From NCBI GenBank assembly GCA_964035545.1, contig OZ037768.1, forward strand, positions 15,128,175 through 15,192,174: a DNA stretch of 64,000 nt, in the 5' to 3' direction. Below, one piece after another: positions 1-13,676 of this stretch. The position numbers were made by a program, and so were the translations under genes. Source of the stretch: Bugula neritina (lineage: Eukaryota > Bryozoa > Gymnolaemata > Cheilostomatida > Bugulidae). The first letter of the stretch is position 1. The number at the start of each line of letters is the position of its first letter. Under the pieces are notes generated by a model. That model ran no database searches and had not been told where the DNA came from. It was given only the letters and a program-made list of their open reading frames with translations.

Positions 1-1980
1 GTAACATACTAAGACATACTGCAACATACCGAAATATATGGTAACCTACTGAAATATGTTGCAAACGACTGAAATATACTGCAACATACTGCAACATAAT
101 GAAATATACTGCAACATACTGAAAGATACTGCAACATACTGAAATACACTATAGAATACCCAAAAATACTGCAACATACTGAAATATACTGCAAGATACT
201 GCAAAATACTGAAATACATTGTACGATACCTAAATACACTGCAACATACTGCAACATACTGCAACATATTGAAATACACTGTAACATATTGAAAAACACT
301 GCAACACATTGAAATATACCGCAACATACCGAAGTATATGGTAGCCTACTGAAATATACTGCGACATACTGAAATACACTGTAACGTACTGAAATACACT
401 GCAAGATACTGAAATACACTGTAACATATTAAAATACACGGCAACACACTGAAATAGACTGAAACATACTGAAATATATGGTAACCCACTGAAATCTGTT
501 GCAAACCACGGAAATATACTGCAACATACTGCAACATAATGAATAATACTGCAACATACTGAAATATACTGCAAGATACTGCAGCATACTGATACACATT
601 GTAAGATACTGAAATACACTGCAACATACTGAAATATACTGCAAGATACTGCAACATACTGAAACACATTGTAAGATACTGAAATACACTGCAACATACC
701 GCAACATACTGCAACGTATTGAAATACACTGTAACATGTTGAAAAACACTGCAACACATTGACATATACTGCAACATACTAAAACATACGGCAACATACT
801 GAAATATACTGCGACACATTGAAATATAGTGCAACATACTGAAATATGCTGTAGCATACTGAAATACACTGCAATACACTGAGGTATACTGTAATATACA
901 GATTCGTACTGTAACATACTGAAAAATACGGCAACATACTAAAATATACTGCGACACATTGAAATATACTGCAACATACTGAAATACACCGTAACATACT
1001 AAACCCCACTGCAAAATTCTGGAATACACTGTAACACATTGAAATACACTGCAACACAGGGAATTATACTGAAATACATTGCAAGATACGGAAACACACT
1101 GCAACATACTGCAACATAATGAAATATATGGTAACCTACTGAAATATGTTGAAAACTACTGAAATATACTGCAACATTATGCAACATAATGAAAGATACT
1201 GCAATATACTGAAATAAACTGCAAGATACTGCAACATACTGAAATACACTGTAACATACTGAAATACACTGTAACATATTGAAATACACTGCGACATACT
1301 GCAACATACTGAAAAACGCTGTAACATATTGAAATACACTGCAACACATTGAAATATTCCGCAACATACCGAAATATATGGTAAGCTAATGAGATATACT
1401 GTAACACGTTGAAGTACACTGCAACATACTGAAATACACTGCAACACACTAAATTATACTGTAGTTTACAGAAATGTACTGCAACATACTGAAATATACT
1501 GCAAGATACTGCAACATACTGAAATACACTGTAACATACTGAAATACACTGCAACATACTGAAATATACTGCATGATACTGTAACATACTGATACACATT
1601 GTAATATACTGAAATGCACTGCAACATACTGAAATATACTGCATGATACTGCAACATACCCATACACATTGTAGGATACTGAAATACACTGCAACACATT
1701 GAAACATACTGCAACATACTGAAACATACGGCAACATACTGAAATATACTGCGACACATTGAAATATAGTGCAACATACTGAAATATGCTGTAGCATACT
1801 GAAATACACTGCAATACACTGAAGTATACTGTAATATACAGAAACGTACTGTAACATACTGAAACATACGGCAACTTACTACAATATACTGTGACACATT
1901 GAAGTATACTGCAACATACTGAAATACACCGTAACATACTGAAATACACTGCAACATGCTGAAATACACTGTAACATAAT

Positions 1981-2226
1981 GAAATACACTGCAACACACT
2001 GAAATATACTGAAACATACCGAAATATATGGTAACCTACTGAAATATGTTGCAAACCACTAAAACATACTGCATCATCCTGCAACAAAATGAAATACACT
2101 GTAACATATTGTAATACACTGCAACACACTGAAATATACTGAAACATACCGAAATATATGGTAACCTACTGAAATATGTTGCAAACCACTAAAACATACT
2201 GCATCATCCTGCAACAAAATGAAATA
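1981..2226. repeat. 130-bp local tandem duplication inside the long A subunit
   Basis: A block of 13 decamers holding the ATATATGGTAACC element and the CATCATCCTGCAAC element occurs at 1981-2096 and again at 2111-2226, an offset of 130 bp. The first copy continues with GAAATACACT. The second continues with GAAATATACG and the 8-mer contraction, which marks the subunit end. The same doublet is present in A2 (5807-6052), A3 (9593-9838) and A4 (13419-13664). The short subunit has only one copy. Confidence 0.9.
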
Positions 2227-2230
2227 TACG

Positions 2231-2238
2231 GTAACACT
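2231..2238. repeat. 8-bp contracted unit marking a subunit border (27 sites)
   Basis: The unit GTAACACT (or GTAACGCT) is 2 bp shorter than a decamer and is followed by GAAGCATACT or a close variant. A CATCATCCTGCAACAAAAT tract usually precedes it by about 10 bases. I located it at 2231, 3789, 6057, 7575, 9843, 11401, 13669, 17737, 29427, 31937, 33928, 35296, 36944, 38792, 41469, 43046, 44635, 45993, 47501, 49310, 52919, 54496, 56124, 57502, 58450, 61979 and 63556. Each one shifts the decamer register by −2. It is the commonest indel class here and a convenient subunit marker. Whether it has any function is unknown. Confidence 0.92.
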
Positions 2239-3046
2239 GAAGCATACTGCAATATACTGAAATATACTGTAACATACTAAGACATACTGCAACATACCAA
2301 AAATATGGTAACCTACTGAAATATGTTACAAACTACTGAAACATACTGCAACATACTGCAACATAATGAAATATACTGCAAAATACTGAAAGATACTGCA
2401 ACATACTGAAATACACTATAGAATACCCAAATATACTGCAACATACTGAAATATACTGCAAGATACTGCAAAATACTGAAATACATTGTAAGATACCTAA
2501 ATACACTGCAACATACTGCAACATACTGCAACATATTGAAATACACTGTAACATATTGAAAAACACTGCAACACATTGAAATATACAGCAACATACCGAA
2601 GTATATGGTAGCCTACTGAAAAATACTGCAACATACTGAAATACACTGTAACGTACTGAAATATACTGCAACATACTGAAATACACTGTAACATATAAAA
2701 ATACACTGCAACACACTGAAATATACTGAAACATACCAAAAATATATGGTAACCCACTGAAATCTGTTGCAAACCACTGAAATATACTGCAACATACTGC
2801 AACATAATGAATAATACTGCAACATACTGAAATACACTGTAACATACTGAAATACGCTGTAACATATTGAAATACACTGCGACATACTGCAACATACTGA
2901 AAAACGCTGTAACATATTGAAATACACTGCAACACATTGAAATATTTCGCAACATACCGAAATATATGGTAACCTAATGATGTATACTGTAACACGTTGA
3001 AGTACACTGCAACATACTGAAATACACTGCAACACACTAAATTATA

Positions 3047-3059
3047 CTGTAATTTACAG
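3047..3059. repeat. Interrupted palindrome CTGTAATTTACAG (recurrent)
   Basis: Arms CTGTAA and TTACAG flank a single T, a perfect 6-bp inverted repeat unlike the rest of the array. It lies just after the CACACTAAATTATA landmark. Other exact copies include 13725-13737, 15215-15227, 17035-17047 and 33286-33298. Degenerate forms include CTGTAGTTTACAG near 1458 and a form ending in TTACTG near 32745. It could be a dyad-symmetric protein site or a chance product of unit drift fixed by amplification. Confidence 0.7.
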
Positions 3060-3608
3060 AAATGTACTGCAACATACTGAAATATACTGCAAGATACTGC
3101 AACATACTGAAATACACTGTAACATACTGAAATACACTGCAACATACTGAAATATACTGCATGATACTGCAATATACTGGAACACATTGTAAGATACTGA
3201 AATGCACTGCAACATACTGAAATATACTGCATGATACTGCAACATACTCATACACATTGTAAGATACTGAAATACACTGCAACATACCGCAACATACTGC
3301 AACGTATTGAAATACACTGTAACATATTGAAAAACACTGCAACACATTGAAATATACTGCAACATACTAAAACATACGGCAACATACTGAAATATACTGC
3401 GACACATTGAAATATAGTGCAACATACTGAAATATGCTGTAGCATACTGAAATACACTGCAAAACACTGAAGTAAACTGTAATATACAGAAACGTACTGT
3501 AACATACTGAAACATACGGCAACATACTAAAATATACTGCGACACATTGAAATATACTGCAACATACTGAAATACACCGTAACATACTGAAATACACTGC
3601 AACATACT

Positions 3609-3648
3609 GAAATACGCCGTAACATACTGAAATACACTGCAACATACT
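3609..3648. repeat. 40-bp presence/absence block in HOR A
   Basis: Four decamers (GAAATACGCC, GTAACATACT, GAAATACACT, GCAACATACT) are present in A1 here and in A3 at 11221-11260 but absent from A2 near 7437. This accounts exactly for the 3826 versus 3786 bp difference. The block resembles its left neighbour, which has CACC for CGCC, so it may be a 40-bp duplication or an ancestral block lost from A2. Confidence 0.9.
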
Positions 3649-3826
3649 GAAATACACTGTAACAAATTGAAATACACTGCAACACACTGAAATATGCTGA
3701 AACATACCGAAATATATGGTAACCTACTGAAATATGTTGCAAACCACTGAAACATACTGCATCATCTTGCAACAAAATGAAATATACGGTAACGCTGAAG
3801 CATACTGCAATATACTGAAATATACT

Positions 3827-6800
3827 GTAACATACTAAGACATACTGCAACATACCGAAATATATGGTAACCTACTGAAATATGTTGCAAACGACTGAAA
3901 TATACTGCAACATACTGCAACATAATGAAATATACTGCAACATACTAAAAGATACTGCAACATACTGAAATACACTATAGAATACCCAAAAATACTGCAA
4001 CATACTGAAATATACTGCAAGATACTGCAAAATACTGAAATACATTGTAAGATACCTAAATACACTGCAACATACTGCAACATACTGCAACATATTGAAA
4101 TACACTGTAACATATTGAAAAACACTGCAACACATTGAAATATACCGCAACATACCGAAGTATATGGTAGCCTACTGAAATATACTGCGACATACTGAAA
4201 TACACTGTAACGTACTGAAATACACTGCAAGATACTGAAATACACTGTAACATATTAAAATACACGGCAACACACTGAAATAGACTGAAACATACTGAAA
4301 TATATGGTAACCCACTGAAATCTGTTGCAAACCACGGAAATATACTGCAACATACTGCAACATAATGAATAATACTGCAACATACTGAAATATACTGCAA
4401 GATACTGCAGCATACTGATACACATTGTAAGATACTGAAATACACTGCAACATACTGAAATATACTGCAAGATACTGCAACATACTGAAACACATTGTAA
4501 GATACTGAAATACACTGCAACATACCGCAACATACTGCAACGTATTGAAATACACTGTAACATGTTGAAAAACACTGCAACACATTGACATATACTGCAA
4601 CATACTAAAACATACGGCAACATACTGAAATATACTGCGACACATTGAAATATAGTGCAACATACTGAAATATGCTGTAGCATACTGAAATACACTGCAA
4701 TACACTGAGGTATACTGTAATATACAGATTCGTACTGTAACATACTGAAAAATACGGCAACATACTAAAATATACTGCGACACATTGAAATATACTGCAA
4801 CATACTGAAATACACCGTAACATACTAAACCCCACTGCAAAATTCTGGAATACACTGTAACACATTGAAATACACTGCAACACAGGGAATTATACTGAAA
4901 TACATTGCAAGATACGGAAACACACTGCAACATACTGCAACATAATGAAATATATGGTAACCTACTGAAATATGTTGAAAACTACTGAAATATACTGCAA
5001 CATTATGCAACATAATGAAAGATACTGCAATATACTGAAATAAACTGCAAGATACTGCAACATACTGAAATACACTGTAACATACTGAAATACACTGTAA
5101 CATATTGAAATACACTGCGACATACTGCAACATACTGAAAAACGCTGTAACATATTGAAATACACTGCAACACATTGAAATATTCCGCAACATACCGAAA
5201 TATATGGTAAGCTAATGAGATATACTGTAACACGTTGAAGTACACTGCAACATACTGAAATACACTGCAACACACTAAATTATACTGTAGTTTACAGAAT
5301 TGTACTGCAACATACTGAAATATACTGCAAGATACTGCAACATACTGAAATACACTGTAACATACTGAAATACACTGCAACATACTGAAATATACTGCAT
5401 GATACTGTAACATACTGATACACATTGTAATATACTGAAATGCACTGCAACATACTGAAATATACTGCATGATACTGCAACATACCCATACACATTGTAG
5501 GATACTGAAATACACTGCAACACATTGAAACATACTGCAACATACTGAAACATACGGCAACATACTGAAATATACTGCGACACATTGAAATATAGTGCAA
5601 CATACTGAAATATGCTGTAGCATACTGAAATACACTGCAATACACTGAAGTATACTGTAATATACAGAAACGTACTGTAACATACTGAAACATACGGCAA
5701 CTTACTACAATATACTGTGACACATTGAAGTATACTGCAACATACTGAAATACACCGTAACATACTGAAATACACTGCAACATGCTGAAATACACTGTAA
5801 CATAATGAAATACACTGCAACACACTGAAATATACTGAAACATACCGAAATATATGGTAACCTACTGAAATATGTTGCAAACCACTAAAACATACTGCAT
5901 CATCCTGCAACAAAATGAAATACACTGTAACATATTGTAATACACTGCAACACACTGAAATATACTGAAACATACCGAAATATATGGTAACCTACTGAAA
6001 TATGTTGCAAACCACTAAAACATACTGCATCATCCTGCAACAAAATGAAATATACGGTAACACTGAAGCATACTGCAATATACTGAAATATACTGTAACA
6101 TACTAAGACATACTGCAACATACCAAAAATATGGTAACCTACTGAAATATGTTACAAACTACTGAAACATACTGCAACATACTGCAACATAATGAAATAT
6201 ACTGCAAAATACTGAAAGATACTGCAACATACTGAAATACACTATAGAATACCCAAATATACTGCAACATACTGAAATATACTGCAAGATACTGCATTAT
6301 ACTGAAATACATTGTACGATACCTAAATACACTGCAACATACTGCAACATACTGCAACATATTGAAATACACTGTAACATATTGAAAAACACTGCAACAC
6401 ATTGAAATATACAGCAACATACCGAAGTATATGGTAGCCTACTGAAAAATACTGCAACATACTGAAATACACTGTAACGTACTGAAATATACTGCAACAT
6501 ACTGAAATACACTGTAACATATAAAAATACACTGCAACACACTGAAATATACTGAAACATACCAAAAATATATGGTAACCCACTGAAATCTGTTGCAAAC
6601 CACTGAAATATACTGCAACATACTGCAACATAATGAATAATACTGCAACATACTGAAATACACTGTAACATACTGAAATACGCTGTAACATATTGAAATA
6701 CACTGCGACATACTGCAACATACTGAAAAACGCTGTAACATATTGAAATACACTGCAACACATTGAAATATTCCGCAACATACCGAAATATATGGTAACC

Positions 6801-7612
6801 TAATGATGTATACTGTAACACGTTGAAGTACACTGCAACATACTGAAATACACTGCAACACACTAAATTATACTGTAATTTACAGAAATGTACTGCAACA
6901 TACTGAAATATACTGCAAGATACTGCAACATACTGAAATACACTGTAACATACTGAAATACACTGCACCATACTGAAATATACTGCATGATACTGCAATA
7001 TACTGGAACACATTGTAAGATACTGAAATGCACTGCAACATACTGAAATATACTGCATGATACTGCAACATACTCATACACATTGTAAGATACTGAAATA
7101 CACTGCAACATACCGCAACATACTGCAACGTATTGAAATACACTGTAACATATTGAAAAACACTGCAACACATTGAAATATACTGCAACATACTAAAACA
7201 TACGGCAACATACTGAAATATACTGCGACACATTGAAATATAGTGCAACATACTGAAATATGCTGTAGCATACTGAAATACACTGCAAAACACTGAAGTA
7301 AACTGTAATATACAGAAAGGTACTGTAACATACTGAAACATACGGCAACATACTAAAATATACTGCGACACATTGAAATATACTGCAACATACTGAAATA
7401 CACCGTAACATACTGAAATACACTGCAACATACTGAAATACACTGTAACAAATTGAAATACACTGCAACACACTGAAATATGCTGAAACATACCGAAATA
7501 TATGGTAACCTACTGAAATATGTTGCAAACCACTGAAACATACTGCATCATCTTGCAACAAAATGAAATATACGGTAACGCTGAAGCATACTGCAATATA
7601 CTGAAATATACT
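3827..7612. repeat. Family A HOR copy A2
   Basis: This unit is 3786 bp, 40 bp shorter than its neighbours because the CGCC block is missing. Off-length units fall at the homologous places (6057, about 6125, 6564, 7575). The head shares variants with A1. A private GTACGATACC unit appears near 6314 in the short subunit, matching the variant at 221 in the long subunit of A1. Confidence 0.93.
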
Positions 7613-10600
7613 GTAACATACTAAGACATACTGCAACATACCGAAATATATGGTAACCTACTGAAATATGTTGCAAACGACTGAAATATACTGCAACATA
7701 CTGCAACATAATGAAATATACTGCAACATACTGAAAGATACTGCAACATACTGAAATACACTATAGAATACCCAAAAATACTGCAACATACTGAAATATA
7801 CTGCAAGATACTGCAAAATACTGAAATACATTGTAAGATACCTAAATACACTGCAACATACTGCAACATACTGCAACATATTGAAATACACTGTAACATA
7901 TTGAAAAACACTGCAACACATTGAAATATACCGCAACATACCGAAGTATATGGTAGCCTACTGAAATATACTGCGACATACTGAAATACACTGTAACGTA
8001 CTGAAATACACTGCAACATACTGAAATACACTGTAACATATTAAATTACACTGCAACACACTGAAATATACTGAAACATACTGAAATATATGGTAACCCA
8101 CTGAAATCTGTTGCAAACCACGGAAATATACTGCAACATACTGCAACATAATGAATAATACTGCAACATACTGAAATATACTGCAAGATACTGCAGCATA
8201 CTGATACACATTGTAAGATACTGAATTACACTGCAACATACTGAAATATACTGCAAGATACTGCAACATACTGAAACACATTGTAAGATACTGAAATACA
8301 CTGCAACATACCGCAACATACTGCAACGTATTGAAATACACTGTAACATGTTGAAAAACACTGCAACACATTGAAATATACTGCAACATACTAAAACATA
8401 CGGCAACATACTGAAATATACTGCGACACATTGAAATATAGTGCAACATACTGAAATATGCTGTAGCATACTGAAATACACTGCAATACACTGAGGTATA
8501 CTGTAATATACAGATTCGTACTGTAACATACTGAAAAATACGGCAACATACTAAAATATACTGCGACACATTGAAATATACTGCAACATACTGAAATACA
8601 CCGTAACATACTAAACCCCACTGCAAAATTCTGGAATACACTGTAACACATTGAAATACACTGCAACACAGGGAATTATACTGAAATACATTGCAAGATA
8701 CGGAAACACACTGCAACATACTGCAACATAATGAAATATATGGTAACCTACTGAAATATGTTGAAAACTACTGAAATATACTGCAACATTATGCAACATA
8801 ATGAAAGATACTGCAATATACTGAAATAAACTGCAAGATACTGCAACATACTGAAATACACTGTAACATACTGAAATACACTGTAACATATTGAAATTTA
8901 CTGCGACATACTGCAACATACTGAAAAACGCTGTAACATATTGAAATACACTGCAACACATTGAAATATTCCGCAACATACCGAAATATATGGTAAGCTA
9001 ATGAGATATACTGTAACACGTTGAAGTACACTGCAACATACTGAAATACACTGCAACACACTAAATTATACTGTAGTTTACAGAACTGTACTGCAACATA
9101 CTGAAATATACTGCAAGATACTGCAACATACTGAAATACACTGTAACATACTGAAATACACTGCAACATACTGAAATATACTGCATGGTACTGCAACATA
9201 CTGATACACATTGTAAGATACTGAAATGCACTGCAACATACCGAAATATACTGCATGATACTGCAACATACCCATACACATTGTAGGATACTGAAATACA
9301 CTGCAACACATTGAAACATACTGCAACATACTGAAACATACGGCAACATACTGAAATATACTGCGACACATTGAAATATAGTGCAACATACTGAAATATG
9401 CTGTAGCATACTGAAATACACTGCAATACACTGAAGTATACTGTAATATACAGAAACGTACTGTAACATACTGAAACATACGGCAACTTACTACAATATA
9501 CTGTGACACATTGAAGTATACTGCAACATACTGAAATACACCGTAACATACTGAAATACACTGCAACATGCTGAAATACACTGTAACATAATGAAATACA
9601 CTGCAACACACTGAAATATACTGAAACATACCGAAATATATGGTAACCTACTGAAATATGTTGCAAACCACTAAAACATACTGCATCATCCTGCAACAAA
9701 ATGAAATACACTGTAACATTTTGTAATACACTGCAACACACTGAAATATACTGAAACATACCGAAATATATGGTAACCTACTGAAATATGTTGCAAACCA
9801 CTAAAACATACTGCATCATCCTGCAACAAAATGAAATATACGGTAACACTGAAGCATACTGCAATATACTGAAATATACTGTAACATACTAAGACATACT
9901 GCAACATACCAAAAATATGGTAACCTACTGAAATATGTTACAAACTACTGAAACATACTGCAACATACTGCAACATAATGAAATATACTGCAAAATACTG
10001 AAAGATACTGCAACATACTGAAATACACTATAGAATACCCAAATATACTGCAACATACTGAAATATACTGCAAGATACTGCAAAATACTGGAATACATTG
10101 TAAGATACCTAAATACACTGCAACATACTGCAACATACTGCAACATATTGAAATACACTGTAACATATTGAAAAACACTGCAACACATTGAAATATACAG
10201 CAACATACCGAAGTATATGGTAGCCTACTGAAAAATACTGCAACATACTGAAATACACTGTAACGTACTGAAGTATACTGCAACATACTGAAATACACTG
10301 TAACATATAAAAATACACTGCAACACACTGAAATATACTGAAACATACCAAAAATATATGGTAACCCACTGAAATCTGTTGCAAACCACTGAAATATACT
10401 GCAACATACTGCAACATAATGAATAATACTGCAACATACTGAAATACACTGTAACATACTGAAATACGCTGTAACATATTGAAATACACTGCGACATACT
10501 GCAACATACTGAAAAACGCTGTAACATATTGAAATACACTGCAACACATTGAAATATTCCGCAACATACCGAAATATATGGTAACCTAATGATGTATACT

Positions 10601-11438
10601 GTAACACGTTGAAGTACACTGCAACGTACTGAAATACACTGCAACACACTAAATTATACTGTAATTTACAGAAATGTACTGCAACATACTGAAATATACT
10701 GCAAGATACTGCAACATACTGAAATACACTGTAACATACTGAAATACACTGCAACATACTGAAATATACTGCATGATACTGCAATATACTGGAACACATT
10801 GTAAGATACTGAAATGCACTGCAACATACTGAAATATACTGCATGATACTGCAACATACTCATACACATTGTAAGATACTGAAATACACTGCAACATACC
10901 GCAACATACTGCAACGTATTGAAATACACTGTAACATATTGAAAAACACTGCAACACATTGAAATATACTGCAACATACTAAAACATACGGCAACATACT
11001 GAAATATACTGCGACACATTGAAATATAGTGCAACATACTGAAATATGCTGTAGCATACTGAAATACACTGCAAAACACTGAAGTAAACTGTAATATACA
11101 GAAACGTACTGTAACATACTGAAACATACGGCAACATACTAAAATATACTGCGACACATTGAAATATACTGCAACATACTGAAATACACCGTAACATACT
11201 GAAATACACTGCAACATACTGAAATACGCCGTAACATACTGAAATACACTGCAACATACTGAAATACACTGTAACAAATTGAAATACACTGCAACACACT
11301 GAAATATGCTGAAACATACCGAAATATATGGTAACCTACTGAAATATGTTGCAAACCACTGAAACATACTGCATCATCTTGCAACAAAATGAAATATACG
11401 GTAACGCTGAAGCATACTGCAATATACTGAAATATACT
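7613..11438. repeat. Family A HOR copy A3
   Basis: This 3826-bp unit carries the 40-bp block. Its first 2.2 kb share variants with A4, such as AAATTACACT near 8043, GCATGGTACT near 9184 and AACTGTACTG near 9084. Its last 0.8 kb matches A1 better. Off-length units are at 9843, 9911, 10350 and 11401. Confidence 0.93.
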
Positions 11439-13676
11439 GTAACATACTAAGACATATTGCAACATACCGAAATATATGGTAACCTACTGAAATATGTTGC
11501 AAACGACTGAAATATACTGCAACATACTGCAACATAATGAAATATACTGCAACATACTGAAAGATACTGCAACATACTGAAATACACTATAGAATACCCA
11601 AAAATACTGCAACATACTGAAATATACTGCAAGATACTGCAAAATACTGAAATACATTGTAAGATACCTAAATACACTGCAACATACTGCAACATACTGC
11701 AACATATTGAAATACACTGTAACATATTGAAAAACACTGCAACACATTGAAATATACCGCAACATACCCAAGTATATGGTAGCCTACTGAAATATACTGC
11801 GACATACTGAAATACACTGTAACGTACTGAAATACACTGCAACATACTGAAATACACTGTAACATATTAAATTACACTGCAACACACTGAAATATACTGA
11901 AACATACTGAAATATATGGTAACCCACTGAAATCTGTTGCAAACCACGGAAATATACTGCAACATACTGCAACATAATGAATAATACTGCAACATACTGA
12001 AATATACTGCAAGATACTGCAGCATACTGATACACATTGTAAGATACTGAATTACACTGCAACATACTGAAATATACTGCAAGATACTGCAACATACTGA
12101 AACACATTGTAAGATACTGAAATACACTGCAACATACCGCAACATACTGCAACGTATTGAAATACACTGTAACATGTTGAAAAACACTGCAACACATTGA
12201 AATATACTGCAACATACTAAAACATACGGCAACATACTGAAATATACTGCGACACATTGAAATATAGTGCAACATACTGAAATATGCTGTAGCATACTGA
12301 AATACACTGCAATACACTGAGGTATACTGTAATATACAGATTCGTACTGTAACATACTGAAAAATACGGCAACATACTAAAATATACTGCGACACATTGA
12401 AATATACTGCAACATACTGAAATACACCGTAACATACTAAACCCCACTGCGAAATTCTGGAATACACTGTAACACATTGAAATACACTGCAACACAGGGA
12501 ATTATACTGAAATACATTGCAAGATACGGAAACACACTGCAACATACTGCAACATAATGAAATATATGGTAACCTACTGAAATATGTTGAAAACTACTGA
12601 AATATACTGCAACATTATGCAACATAATGAAAGATACTGCAATATACTGAAATAAACTGCAAGATACTGCAACATACTGAAATACACTGTAACATACTGA
12701 AATACACTGTAACATATTGAAATACACTGCGACATACTGCAACATACTGAAAAACGCTGTAACATATTGAAATACACTGCAACACATTGAAATATTCCGC
12801 AACATACCGAAATATATGGTAAGCTAATGAGATATACTGTAACACGTTGAAGTACACTGCAACATACTGAAATACACTGCAACACACTAAATTATACTGT
12901 AGTTTACAGAACTGTACTGCAACATACTGAAATATACTGCAAGATACTGCAACATACTGAAATACACTGTAACATACTGAAATACACTGCAACATACTGA
13001 AATATACTGCATGGTACTGCAACATACTGATACACATTGTAAGATACTGAAATGCACTGCAACATACCGAAATATACTGCATGATACTGCAACATACCCA
13101 TACACATTGTAGGATACTGAAATACACTGCAACACATTGAAACATACTGCAACATACTGAAACATACGGCAACATACTGAAATATACTGCGACACATTGA
13201 AATATAGTGCAACATACTGAAATATGCTGTAGCATACTGAAATACACTGCAATACACTGAAGTATACTGTAATATACAGAAACGTACTGTAACATACTGA
13301 AACATACGGCAACTTACTACAATATACTGTGACACATTGAAGTATACTGCAACATACTGAAATACACCGTAACATACTGAAATACACTGCAACATGCTGA
13401 AATACACTGTAACATAATGAAATACACTGCAACACACTGAAATATACTGAAACATACCGAAATATATGGTAACCTACTGAAATATGTTGCAAACCACTAA
13501 AACATACTGCATCATCCTGCAACAAAATGAAATACACTGTAACATATTGTAATACACTGCAACACACTGAAATATACTGAAACATACCGAAATATATGGT
13601 AACCTACTGAAATATGTTGCAAACCACTAAAACATACTGCATCATCCTGCAACAAAATGAAATATACGGTAACACT
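11439..13676. repeat. Family A HOR copy A4, truncated
   Basis: Only the long subunit is present, ending with its 8-mer at 13669. Immediately after, the sequence jumps from the equivalent of A1 position about 2241 to about 3003, removing about 760 bp. The exchange point falls inside the shared ACTGAAG string. This is the right-hand edge of the A array. Confidence 0.9.

Larger units (their letters stand above)
1..2238. repeat. Long subunit of HOR A (about 2.27 kb)
   Basis: HOR A splits at its 8-mer contraction sites into a long subunit of 2268 bp (here missing its first 30 bp) and a short one of 1558 bp. The two share a head (31 onward matches 2299 onward) and a tail (1451 onward matches 3039 onward). 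The long form has about 710 bp more in the middle. Head-to-head similarity within a unit looks near 97-98%, lower than between whole HOR copies, as expected if the dimer formed before the HOR was amplified. Confidence 0.8.
2239..3796. repeat. Short subunit of HOR A (1558 bp)
   Basis: This subunit runs from just after the 8-mer at 2231 to the end of the 8-mer at 3789. It contains the 9-mer AAAAATATG (2299-2307) and the 11-mer AAAAATATATG (2738-2748), whose shifts cancel. In A2 the matching subunit is 1518 bp because the 40-bp block is absent. Its head and tail resemble those of the long subunit. Confidence 0.8.
1..3826. repeat. Family A HOR copy A1
   Basis: This is the first 3826-bp unit. Its off-length units are 8-mers at 2231 and 3789, a 9-mer at 2299 and an 11-mer at 2738. 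It carries the extra 40-bp block (3609-3648) that A2 lacks. In its first 500 bases it resembles A2 more than A3 or A4: both have CACGGCAACA near 437 and TAGACT near 466. At 221-230 it has a private GTACGATACC unit where the other copies have GTAAGATACC. Confidence 0.93.
1..13676. repeat. HOR family A array (3.8-kb units, four copies)
   Basis: The sequence at position 1 recurs at 3827, 7613 and 11439, giving periods of 3826, 3786 and 3826 bp. Copies differ by only a few substitutions per several hundred bases where I compared them, roughly 99% identity. Each unit contains the same four off-length decamers (two 8-mers, one 9-mer, one 11-mer), a net shift of −4. This explains why the periods are not multiples of ten. 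The array continues upstream of the window, because position 1 lies 30 bp inside a subunit. It ends at a junction near 13680. Confidence 0.95.

Noticed and set aside
2333-3232. Long reverse-strand open frame (299 codons), the longest in the window, and hundreds like it
   Set aside because: It is a translation of the satellite. All three reverse frames give the same repetitive peptide, start codons come from the CAT in every second decamer, and the homologous frame in A2 is cut to 253 codons by a single change. There is no frame conservation, domain, splice or promoter signal.
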